Positions 9,114 through 16,777 of a DNA stretch of 25,473 bases are shown in pieces. Source of the DNA: Saprospiraceae bacterium (GTDB lineage: Bacteria; Bacteroidota; Bacteroidia; Chitinophagales; Saprospiraceae); NCBI GenBank assembly GCA_016787375.1, contig JAEUUM010000036.1, forward strand, positions 1 through 25,473, written 5' to 3'. A model generated the notes under the pieces. The model was not told the origin of the DNA. It saw only the letters and a list, made by a program, of their open reading frames with translations, and ran no database searches. Every line of letters begins with the position of its first letter. Position 1 is the first letter of the stretch. Made by a program: the position numbers and the translations under genes.

Positions 9114-10382
9114 TCATGACCTAAAAATTTGAGCACCAAAAGGGCACTCGAGGCAAAGCTTGCATTCGCAGTATTTTTTCTTTAAATGTAAAAGTCCTTG
9201 AGTTTGTGCAGCTGTAGAAGTTGGAAATCCTAATTCTTGAAATTTCTTGATTATTGTATTTTTCTCACCTTTGATTTCGTCCAGCCAATCTGTTGCAGTT
9301 TGCTGAAGCTCAATATTTCCAAGTTTCTTACCATAAAAAAACAAAAAAGGCGCAACCGAATTTATCAACAACAACTTTGCGAACTCTTTACCGGCCTGTG
9401 TTGGAAAACCATTGGATGGAGCAGAAAAAGTGAAATGATTTTGCCAAAATCCATTAAGTGGCCTGCAAATAAAATTGATAAATTCATCAGGGTGACTCAT
9501 GCTCACTACCTCACTTAATAACAAATCATGATCTGAAATTAATTTTATCCATTGAGCAATTCTTATTGTTGGAAAGTTTGAGGGTCTAGCTCTAAAAAAT
9601 TTAAATACACCTTCTGGTAAAATTTCAGGCAGATTATTTTTTGGCAACGATTCAAAAATACCCTTTAGTTTTACTGCATAATCTTCAGATGCATTATTCA
9701 AAAAACCTGCAATACCAAATACCAGCGCCTCCAATTTTTCGGTATCGTTTGTGTATTTTCTAATAAGCTCTAAAGGTAATTTTTCGGCCAACAGCTCAAA
9801 TGCAGTTCCGTTTACATTTAAGCCAAATCCCCTGGCTAAAAATCGATGAAAAGTTTCATTCCAGTCTCCATTTGTTTTGGAATAAATGTGTTCCAAAAGA
9901 GTGGTTTTATCTTGCAATTTTTCAATAAGTTTCGCATTTAAACCAAATGCGGCCTTTTGCATGTCAATTTTATCAACCTGCTTTTCACAGGCAATCCAGA
10001 AAGCGCTGTTCATGAGACGCTCGTAATTGTCAATGATGTCTTTAGAAATGATGTTTTTTAATTCAAAACAAGGAATTTTTCTATTACTATCAAAATATAC
10101 TTGCTGGTCTTCACTCCAAACAACATGTAAAATTACAGTTTTATATTGAGGATCATATTGATGCTGATGAAGGTACCATTCTGAGGCTTTAACGTGTATC
10201 TCAATATTTCCAATCCACAATTCATCTCCAATTCTTATTTTTGCATTACTAAAATCAGGTCCGGCATCTTTGTTTAAATCACCAGGCACAATTATCTGAA
10301 GTGGTTGGCCATCGGTGGTAAAAATATTTTGATCCCTCCAACGGTGCGTTCGCCAAAAGTAATGCAGCAATTCTTCTTTCAC
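9114..10382 (-). CDS. DUF2851 family protein with C-terminal four-cysteine cluster
   Basis: The 422-residue soluble protein matches the DUF2851 family of Bacteroidota by its N-terminus: FWRTH, then IIVPGDLNKDAGPDFSNAKI, then IGNIEIHVKASEWYLHQH. No biochemical role is established that I know of. The C-terminus carries Cys405, Cys407, Cys410 and Cys413 (YCECKLCLECPFG), spaced like a metal site; metal binding is inference. It starts at GTG 10382, whose GTGA overlaps the TGA of folA by 4 bases, so it is the last gene of the mre-mrdA-folA operon and probably translationally coupled. It has no signal peptide or membrane segment, so it should be cytoplasmic. Confidence 0.85.
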   Translation of the reverse strand: MKEELLHYFWRTHRWRDQNIFTTDGQPLQIIVPGDLNKDAGPDFSNAKIRIGDELWIGNIEIHVKASEWYLHQHQYDPQYKTVILHVVWSEDQQVYFDSNRKIPCFELKNIISKDIIDNYERLMNSAFWIACEKQVDKIDMQKAAFGLNAKLIEKLQDKTTLLEHIYSKTNGDWNETFHRFLARGFGLNVNGTAFELLAEKLPLELIRKYTNDTEKLEALVFGIAGFLNNASEDYAVKLKGIFESLPKNNLPEILPEGVFKFFRARPSNFPTIRIAQWIKLISDHDLLLSEVVSMSHPDEFINFICRPLNGFWQNHFTFSAPSNGFPTQAGKEFAKLLLINSVAPFLFFYGKKLGNIELQQTATDWLDEIKGEKNTIIKKFQELGFPTSTAAQTQGLLHLKKKYCECKLCLECPFGAQIFRS

Positions 10383-10873
10383 CTTCTTTTTGTAAAAACA
10401 GAAAACGAATACGGGAATTTATTTTTTTCATCCGCTTCATGATTCTCTACTGAGGTCAGGCTCCAATCCTGCCAGTCCATATCTGGCCAAGAAGTATCAC
10501 CCTCAATATCAGAATGGATTGTATTGAAATATAATTTGTCCCAAAGGTGCATGGTTGATTTGTATACATCTGCACCTCCGATTATAAATAATTCTGTTTC
10601 GTTGTTTTGCTTTGCAATGTTAATCCCTTCTTCGATTGTGTGAATTACTAAAGTTCCTTGCGCCAGATAGTATGGATTTCTGGTAAGCACAAGATTCGTT
10701 CGACCGGGTAGAGCCTTGCCGATTGATTCGTAACATTTCCTGCCCATCAATACATGATGACCGGATGTTACTTTTTTAAAATATTTCAAGTCTGCGGGCA
10801 GGTACCAAGGAATTTGGTTGTCAACACCAATTATTCCATTTTGAGAAGCCGCAACTATGGCAGATATGATCAT
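10379..10873 (-). CDS. folA: Dihydrofolate reductase
   Basis: DHFR reduces dihydrofolate to tetrahydrofolate with NADPH, feeding thymidylate, purine and methionine synthesis. The 164-residue length is standard. Seen are the NGIIGVDNQIPW loop, the catalytic Asp28 in YLPADLKYFK, VLMGRKCYESIG for NADPH binding, the LVLTRN strand and LFIIGGADVY. Cys47 replaces the Thr usual in MGRKTYESIG, a mild oddity. The ATG shares one base with the mrdA stop (TAATG), and the stop overlaps the DUF2851 GTG, so it lies in the middle of a tightly packed operon. Confidence 0.96.
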   Translation of the reverse strand: MIISAIVAASQNGIIGVDNQIPWYLPADLKYFKKVTSGHHVLMGRKCYESIGKALPGRTNLVLTRNPYYLAQGTLVIHTIEEGINIAKQNNETELFIIGGADVYKSTMHLWDKLYFNTIHSDIEGDTSWPDMDWQDWSLTSVENHEADEKNKFPYSFSVFTKRR

Positions 10874-12819
10874 TAATCTTCACTATTTTCTGGTAAATTA
10901 ATTTGTTCTTGTTCCACTGCTGTATTTGCGGTAGAATCAGCGGTTAGGTTAAAATGCTTTGGTAGAATCTTTCTTTTGGGCTTAATTTTCAGCGTGTTAA
11001 TCTGCTCCATTGTTTGAGCCAGGGCTACTCGTGACACATCTTTTTTAATGTATTTTTCGATCATTAAACTTGCTATTGGAGCAGCAAATTCAGCTCCTTT
11101 CCCAGCATTTTCAATAATAACAGCAATAGCGATTACAGGTTTATCAACCGGCGCAAATCCAAAGAAGACGCTATGATCTTCACCATGAGGATTTTGAGAG
11201 GTACCTGTTTTACCTGCCACACTAATACCTGGTATTGCTGCTTTTCGGCCAGTTCCATAAAGTACCACTCTCTGCATTCCATCAATAATTGGCAGAAAAT
11301 GTTCCGGGCTAATTTTTACCTGGTGTTTTTTTTGAAATCTTTCTTCTATTTTTGTGACCCCGTCTGCATAATCTTTGACCAAATGAGGAATAAAATAACT
11401 TCCTTTATTCGCAATTATGGTCGCGAGGTTTGCCATTTGTAATGTAGTAAGTTGAATTTCACCCTGACCTATTCCGATTGACATAATAGTTGGAGACCTC
11501 CAACCTCTTCTGCGTTTGTAAAGCTTGTCATAGTAGGCAGCTGAAGGCACGTTCCCACCCTTTTCCGTGGGGTAGTCAATTCCAATTGGAGCACCCAAAC
11601 CAAAATCATATAAATGTTCTGCAAATGTATTTAAGCCCTTACCTGGCAAATGAAAAGAATATTGGTCGATTATTTCGCGTGTGAGTGTAAAAAAATAAGT
11701 ATTGCAAGACAATTGCAAGGCTAAAGCCAAGGAAGCCGGGGGTATATGGTGGTGACAACCCCATTTGATATCGCCATAATAATAGGCACCTTTGCATGGT
11801 ATATACCTCGCAGGCCAGGTGAGTCCTTCCTCTAATGCAATCAAGCCAACAAGTGTTTTAAAAATTGAACCGGGAGGATACTTTGCCATGATTGACCTAT
11901 CAAAAAATGGCTTAAAAGTGTCTTGTGAAAGTTGTTGAAATGCTTTACCACGGTCTTTCCCCATCACCAGGATATTCGGGTCATATGAAGGAGAGCTTGC
12001 CATTGCCAGAATTTCACCTGTTGACGGCTCGATTGCCACGATACTCCCAGTCTTGTTATGCAATAATTTTTCAGCATAAGCCTGCAGATCAATGTCAATG
12101 GAGCTTATCAGGTCTTTCCCGGCAGCAGCAGAAATGTCAAATGCCCCATTTTTGTAAGACCCGATGCTTCTGCCAATATTATTTTTCATCTCATAATGAA
12201 CACCCTTTCTACCTCGCAATTGATCCTCAAAATACTTTTCCAGCCCGGCGATTCCGGTTTCGTCACCTGAAATATATTTGCCTTCTGCCGATTCAACAAG
12301 CTTTTCATTCACTTCGGAAATATAACCAAGAATGTTGGCTGCATTGGGGTAGGGATATGTCCGTCTGTTCCTTTGCTGAATGTAAAATCCCGGAAATTCA
12401 AACAAGACTTCCTGTAAAACCGCAAATGTTGATGGTTTTATATCACTAATAAACAACAGAGGGATAGATTTTGAAAACCTTGGGTCACTCCAGTTTATAT
12501 TTAGTTTTTCATTAAAATCAGCTTTTGTAATACCCAGAATGTTGCAAAACTTGGTAGTGTCCATCTGTGGATCAAGCTCTTTTACTACTACAGAGAGCTC
12601 ATAAATGGGATCATTATTGATGAGTAATTTTTTGTTTCGATCGTATATGAGACCTCGGGATGGATAAATATATTGGCGGGCAATGGTAACCGCATTAGCC
12701 TTATTGCTGTAACTGGTATCAAAAATCTGCATTTGGGCAAGTTTTGACACAATAATAAAACCCACTATGGCGAAGATTGCCATAATATAATACTGTCTGT
12801 TGATTAATGCATCTTTCAA
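10873..12819 (-). CDS. mrdA: Penicillin-binding protein 2 (peptidoglycan transpeptidase)
   Basis: PBP2 cross-links peptidoglycan during lateral wall growth as part of the elongasome with MreBCD and RodA. The 648-residue protein has one N-terminal membrane helix (about 10-27) and a pedestal domain containing the PSRGLIYDRN segment (53-62). The transpeptidase domain carries the catalytic SIFK (Ser318-Lys321), SCN (371-373) and KTG (537-539). The start is TTG 12819: the in-frame codon 9 bases upstream is a stop, the next ATG (12783) would cut into the membrane helix, and MKDALINRQY matches the usual family N-terminus. It begins 6 bases after mreD and ends overlapping folA by one base. rodA does not follow. 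Confidence 0.95.
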   Translation of the reverse strand: MKDALINRQYYIMAIFAIVGFIIVSKLAQMQIFDTSYSNKANAVTIARQYIYPSRGLIYDRNKKLLINNDPIYELSVVVKELDPQMDTTKFCNILGITKADFNEKLNINWSDPRFSKSIPLLFISDIKPSTFAVLQEVLFEFPGFYIQQRNRRTYPYPNAANILGYISEVNEKLVESAEGKYISGDETGIAGLEKYFEDQLRGRKGVHYEMKNNIGRSIGSYKNGAFDISAAAGKDLISSIDIDLQAYAEKLLHNKTGSIVAIEPSTGEILAMASSPSYDPNILVMGKDRGKAFQQLSQDTFKPFFDRSIMAKYPPGSIFKTLVGLIALEEGLTWPARYIPCKGAYYYGDIKWGCHHHIPPASLALALQLSCNTYFFTLTREIIDQYSFHLPGKGLNTFAEHLYDFGLGAPIGIDYPTEKGGNVPSAAYYDKLYKRRRGWRSPTIMSIGIGQGEIQLTTLQMANLATIIANKGSYFIPHLVKDYADGVTKIEERFQKKHQVKISPEHFLPIIDGMQRVVLYGTGRKAAIPGISVAGKTGTSQNPHGEDHSVFFGFAPVDKPVIAIAVIIENAGKGAEFAAPIASLMIEKYIKKDVSRVALAQTMEQINTLKIKPKRKILPKHFNLTADSTANTAVEQEQINLPENSED

Positions 12820-12825
12820 TTCACA

Positions 12826-13356
12826 TCAGATTTTTGGTCTGAAAATTACTATATACAAGGTTATCAAGATTATTGACAAGAAAAACGAGTAAACAGTTTT
12901 TATAAGTATATCTACAATGTAGTATAAAGTAAAATATTCAAATGAAAAGTAAAAAAAACAGAATATCAGTAACAATATGGAAGAGTATGTAAGCAATGAG
13001 ATAAACCCAAAATTATATCCTGCACTTTCTTGTCCTAGTTTTACGCCCAATCTAGGTTCAATAAGGTCAAAAGCAATGGGTCTGACATAAGCCATTATAA
13101 CCAGTGATCCTGCGCAAACTCCGGGTGAATCGTAAAAAATATCAACAAGTAAACCAACAAAAAATGCAATTAGAATTGTAAGTGGTCTGGACAATTGTGA
13201 GGGTAAAAAGATAATGGCTGCAGGAAAAAAAAGAAATAAGCCATAACCATCATCATTCCATGGAAGCTTAATGTTTTTTATTACGAGTACTTGAATGGTC
13301 AGAATCAAAAAAATTCTGACAAAACCAATACGCAAATTATTTGTCGCTGCCGGCAT
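12826..13356 (-). CDS. mreD: Rod shape-determining protein MreD
   Basis: MreD is a small inner-membrane protein of the elongasome. This 176-residue protein is highly hydrophobic, with about five predicted membrane segments. It carries the loop AFFVGLLVDIFYDSPGVCAGS, where an Asp in a membrane-embedded helix followed by a Gly-rich turn is typical of MreD. Identity rests on this and on position between mreC and mrdA, since the family is poorly conserved. Its ATG lies 20 bases inside the end of mreC, suggesting coupled translation. Confidence 0.9.
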   Translation of the reverse strand: MPAATNNLRIGFVRIFLILTIQVLVIKNIKLPWNDDGYGLFLFFPAAIIFLPSQLSRPLTILIAFFVGLLVDIFYDSPGVCAGSLVIMAYVRPIAFDLIEPRLGVKLGQESAGYNFGFISLLTYSSILLLIFCFFYFSFEYFTLYYIVDILIKTVYSFFLSIILITLYIVIFRPKI

Positions 13357-14161
13357 TTGTCTCGAGTTTTTCTAATTCAGGTTTGGCATTATTTTTCAAA
13401 ACGTAAACTATATCAAGCTTACTGATATCTGCCCATATTTTACAAGGTAAAGAATAAAAATTTGTACCTTCTTTTTGCATTATTTTTTTTACTGTGCCAA
13501 GAAGTATTCCCTTGGGAAAAATGAGAGAATAACCACTTGTCTGTATGGTGTCACCAAGTTTAACCTCCGCATGTCTTGGCAAATCTTCCAGATTTAGAAT
13601 TTGTGGATCGGTCCCCTCCCACGCCAGAGAGCCGAAATAACCATTTCTGCGGATTGAGGCGGAAGTTTTGATGTCTTTGTTTAAAATTGAAATAATGAGT
13701 GAAAAATGCTTACTTGTACTTTTTACTATTCCAACCACCCCATGTCTGCACATTACTCCCAATCCTTTGTATATACCATCATCAGCACCTTTGTTTATGG
13801 TGAAGTAATTATGCTGTGAACTTACTGAATTATTGATTACTCTTGCAGGAATTACCGAAAAATTCAAACTTGTAACCTTAAATTGGTCTAGGGTATCAAA
13901 TAAAAATGGGTAATTAAATCTCTCTTGATAAAGTACAGCATTTTCTAAAGAAATACTATCTGCAACTGTGTATTGATTTACAAAGTTTTTAACCCTATTA
14001 AATTTCTCATTTACAGTTCCTGAAAAAATATTGGCAGAGTTCAGAAAAATTTCTTGCTGCGCTTTATTGTAGTTAACAATCAGAAAAATGCTGATTATCT
14101 CCAAGGCTAAGAACAGAAAAAATGTTCCAAATCTTAAGATGAATTGGATTACATTAAACAT
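13337..14161 (-). CDS. mreC: Rod shape-determining protein MreC
   Basis: MreC is a bitopic inner-membrane protein that links MreB filaments to PBP2 in the periplasm. The 274-residue protein has an N-terminal membrane helix (about 10-30), a following region predicted to be helical, and the beta-rich MreC core with NYFTINKGADDGIYKGLGV and GVVGIVKSTSKHFSLI, both family signatures. A further PKGILLGTVKKI strand pair follows. It starts 31 bases after mreB, and its 3' end overlaps mreD by 20 bases. The length is at the short end of normal. Confidence 0.95.
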   Translation of the reverse strand: MFNVIQFILRFGTFFLFLALEIISIFLIVNYNKAQQEIFLNSANIFSGTVNEKFNRVKNFVNQYTVADSISLENAVLYQERFNYPFLFDTLDQFKVTSLNFSVIPARVINNSVSSQHNYFTINKGADDGIYKGLGVMCRHGVVGIVKSTSKHFSLIISILNKDIKTSASIRRNGYFGSLAWEGTDPQILNLEDLPRHAEVKLGDTIQTSGYSLIFPKGILLGTVKKIMQKEGTNFYSLPCKIWADISKLDIVYVLKNNAKPELEKLETNAGSDK

Positions 14162-14192
14162 ATCAGGTTGAAAATTATGTAATTTTCAATAA

Positions 14193-15224
14193 TCAGACGC
14201 TCTTTCTGTCAATCAGAAAAGAGAATTTATGTGAATTCTTCAATGCAATACCTGTACCCCTTACTACAGCCGAAAGTGGATCGTCAGCGATATGAACTTT
14301 TAGCTTAGTCTTTTCCGAAACTCGTTTGTCCAAGCCTCTCAACAAAGCACCCCCACCTGTTAAGTAAATTCCTTTTTGATAAATATCTGAGGCCAACTCA
14401 GGTGGTGTTGTTTCTAAAGCCTTCAGAATTGCTTCTTCGACCTTTGATATAGATTTGTCCAGCGCCCTGGCTATTTCTTTATATCCTACAGTTATTTGCT
14501 TGGGTATACCCGAGACCATATCCCTCCCGTTTACAGGATAATCTTGTGGTGGGTTATCAAGTAATTCAATTGCTGATCCAACGTTTATTTTGATTTGTTC
14601 TGCTGTTCTTTCACCTACCAGAAGGCTATACTCTCGTTTCATGAAGTCAATAATATCTTGAGTAAACTCATCACCTGCAGTTCTGATTGACTGATCACAT
14701 ACGATACCGGAGAGAGCGATTACAGCAATTTCGGTTGTGCCACCTCCAATGTCGATTACCATATTACCAACAGGTTCTTCTACATCAAGCCCAATGCCAA
14801 GTGCTGCGGCCATTGGCTCATGTATCAAGTATGTTTCTTTGGAGTCTACATGATCTGCTGAGTCAAAAACGGCTCTCTTTTCAACTTCAGTAATACCGGA
14901 AGGAATACAGACGACCATTTTCATGTGTGTGAAAAACTTCTTCCTGACACCAATCATTTTAATAAATCCCTCGATCATGTTTTCTGCTGCCTGAAAGTCA
15001 GCGATAACTCCGTCTTTAAGTGGGCGAATGGTTTTAATATTATCGTGAGTTTTTTCATGCATTTGCATAGCCTTGGTTCCAACAGCGATTGTTTCACCTG
15101 TTTTTCGATCTATTGCAACAATTGATGGTTCATTGACAACGATAACACCATCTTGTATGATCAAGGTATTTGCTGTACCTAAGTCTATAGCAAGCTCCTG
15201 AGTAAAAAAATTGAAAAATTTCAT
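14193..15224 (-). CDS. mreB: Rod shape-determining protein MreB (bacterial actin)
   Basis: MreB polymerises at the inner face of the membrane and directs the lateral wall synthesis machinery. The 343-residue protein shows the actin-fold nucleotide site: phosphate-1 loop IDLGTANT (13-20), the LIHEPMAAALG segment with the candidate catalytic Glu136, phosphate-2 loop DIGGGTTE (158-165) and adenosine motif TGGGALLRGLD (289-299). The N-terminal MKFFNFF is hydrophobic and suits membrane contact. It is the first gene of the mreBCD-mrdA-folA-DUF2851 operon, with a 143-base gap upstream and an unusually G-rich ribosome-binding site. Confidence 0.97.
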   Translation of the reverse strand: MKFFNFFTQELAIDLGTANTLIIQDGVIVVNEPSIVAIDRKTGETIAVGTKAMQMHEKTHDNIKTIRPLKDGVIADFQAAENMIEGFIKMIGVRKKFFTHMKMVVCIPSGITEVEKRAVFDSADHVDSKETYLIHEPMAAALGIGLDVEEPVGNMVIDIGGGTTEIAVIALSGIVCDQSIRTAGDEFTQDIIDFMKREYSLLVGERTAEQIKINVGSAIELLDNPPQDYPVNGRDMVSGIPKQITVGYKEIARALDKSISKVEEAILKALETTPPELASDIYQKGIYLTGGGALLRGLDKRVSEKTKLKVHIADDPLSAVVRGTGIALKNSHKFSFLIDRKSV

Positions 15225-15234
15225 TGACGGTTTT

Positions 15235-15241
15235 CCCCCCT
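15235..15241 (-). promoter_or_regulatory. G-rich Shine-Dalgarno-like site of mreB
   Basis: The minus strand reads AGGGGGG ending 10 bases before ATG 15224. Such a purine run is unusual next to the other starts in this window, most of which have only A-rich leaders, as is common in Bacteroidota. It supports the chosen mreB start. Confidence 0.5.
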
Positions 15242-15367
15242 ATAAAGATTTGTGTGCGTTATTTAATATCAAAGTGCAAAACAACAGAAAATTTTGAAAT
15301 TATTTTAATAATCTTGACAATAAAGAGAAAAGTATTCATAAAATAGGTGTATTTGCAGTGCTTTTAG

Positions 15368-16645
15368 TTAAACTATCCTTTTACCCGAACTCACTACCCA
15401 AAAATCATCGGGTTGTAAATACATTTGCGCAGTTGCCATAATTTCGGTGGCTTGTATTGAATTGATCCTGGAAGTGGCCTGGTCCCAGATACTTAACCCA
15501 ACCTGATCAGCTACTAAGGACTTAATTAACCCTGATGAATTGAATGGTCCATCGACAGCATTGATGAGTGTTCCAATCAAATATCTTTTTAGTTGAAGTA
15601 GTTCATCATCGTCAATAGGTTGATCTGAAAGCTTTTTGAACTCTTTAAATATAAGCTTAATTGCTTTATTTATGTGTTCATGACTCATGTCAGCCATAAC
15701 TATAAAGCAACCATCAAAACTTAAGGTTTCAAGGGAAGATCCGATACTGTAAGTCATTCCTTTATTTTCGCGGATATTCATGTTTAGCCTTGATCCAAAA
15801 AAACCTCCCAAAAGCGTATTGAGTATAAACATATCTATATAGTCCGGATGAGACCTGGCAAACATTTTTCTTCCAAGCCTAAGTGATGATTGACTACTAG
15901 AATCAATTTCAAGATGTAGTCTTTCTGGATTTATGATATCGATACTTGGTATAACAGGCTTTGGTCTAGGTTTAGCTTCCCAGCTTTTCAGTGTATTCAT
16001 GATCAAATCCAGATCGCATTCCATGTAGCCCCCACTTAAATGAACGCTGGTTTGAGCAGGCAGAAAGTTAGCATTAAAATGATCAAAAAGGTCTTGTTGG
16101 TTTGCTGCTTTATAAAGTTCGGTTGTACTGTTATATCCATAAGGATGGTTGGTGCCAAAGATCTTCTCTGTGATTGTTCTGTATGCAACTACTTCGGGTT
16201 TGGTAAGGTCAATTTCAAGTTTCTGGATGCTATTGTTGATGTAGGTTAGCATATCTTGTTCATGAAAGCCAGGTTCCATAAGCACTTCGACAACCACTGG
16301 CCAAAGTTGCTCAAAATATTTTCGCAAGCAATGAAGTGTGATGGTGATATAATCGAGATTAGAGCTGGTATTAATTGTTGCTCCATAGTTGTCAAAAAAA
16401 TCAGCAATTTGTTTGGCAGTTTTAGTTTTGGTACCGTCCTTAAGGAGTCTCCCGGTTAATTTTGAAATGATTCTCTTCTTTTCGAAAGGCCTTCCAGCCA
16501 TTATAACAATTTCAACTCTGATGACTGGTAATCCGTGAGCATAAGTACAATATAATACTGAATCGTTGGGGAAGTTAAATATCTCAGGTGTCGGTAAATC
16601 GACCTTTTTGATATCTTCGATTACTGGTGGAATTTTTCTATTCAT
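15368..16645 (-). CDS. M16 family peptidase homologue lacking the HxxEH zinc motif
   Basis: The 425-residue protein has the two-lobe M16B (pitrilysin/processing-peptidase) architecture, but where active subunits carry HxxEH (about residues 60-70) it reads SKLTGRLLKDGT, with no His or Glu pair. The C-terminal half keeps the Arg292-Tyr299 motif (IRENKGMTYS) that contacts substrate in heterodimeric M16B enzymes. It is therefore probably the non-catalytic partner of an active M16 subunit, which is not in this window. No signal peptide is seen, so a cytoplasmic location is likely. The ATG sits only 7 bases after a perfect -7 element, implying a nearly leaderless transcript. It lies 143 bases upstream of mreB on the same strand, so read-through is possible. 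Confidence 0.88.
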   Translation of the reverse strand: MNRKIPPVIEDIKKVDLPTPEIFNFPNDSVLYCTYAHGLPVIRVEIVIMAGRPFEKKRIISKLTGRLLKDGTKTKTAKQIADFFDNYGATINTSSNLDYITITLHCLRKYFEQLWPVVVEVLMEPGFHEQDMLTYINNSIQKLEIDLTKPEVVAYRTITEKIFGTNHPYGYNSTTELYKAANQQDLFDHFNANFLPAQTSVHLSGGYMECDLDLIMNTLKSWEAKPRPKPVIPSIDIINPERLHLEIDSSSQSSLRLGRKMFARSHPDYIDMFILNTLLGGFFGSRLNMNIRENKGMTYSIGSSLETLSFDGCFIVMADMSHEHINKAIKLIFKEFKKLSDQPIDDDELLQLKRYLIGTLINAVDGPFNSSGLIKSLVADQVGLSIWDQATSRINSIQATEIMATAQMYLQPDDFWVVSSGKRIV

Positions 16646-16652
16646 GATGGCT

Positions 16653-16660
16653 CAAAATTA
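16653..16660 (-). promoter_or_regulatory. -7 element of the M16 peptidase homologue gene
   Basis: The minus strand reads TAATTTTG, an exact TAnnTTTG match, ending 7 bases before ATG 16645. Since transcription starts about 7 bases past this element, the message would begin at or next to the start codon. No -33 TTG is visible at the usual distance. Confidence 0.45.
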
Positions 16661-16741
16661 TTCATTTTAGTTGTATTGGCTCATAATATTTATAGTTAGC
16701 TGATTTTCTGATAAAAATTATTATTTATAGTTTATTAGAGA

Positions 16742-16749
16742 TATTTTTG
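16742..16749 (+). promoter_or_regulatory. -7 element of dnaN
   Basis: TATTTTTG matches TAnnTTTG exactly and lies 28 bases before the dnaN ATG, giving a leader of about 20 bases. The flank is very AT-rich, so a chance match is possible, and no -33 TTG is seen. Confidence 0.45.
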
Positions 16750-16777
16750 CACCATCTTAAAAAAGCAAAATCGCTTT

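Noticed and set aside
11925..12449. 174-codon plus-strand frame inside mrdA
   Set aside because: It is antisense to the conserved PBP2 transpeptidase and pedestal domains and shows no protein family features.
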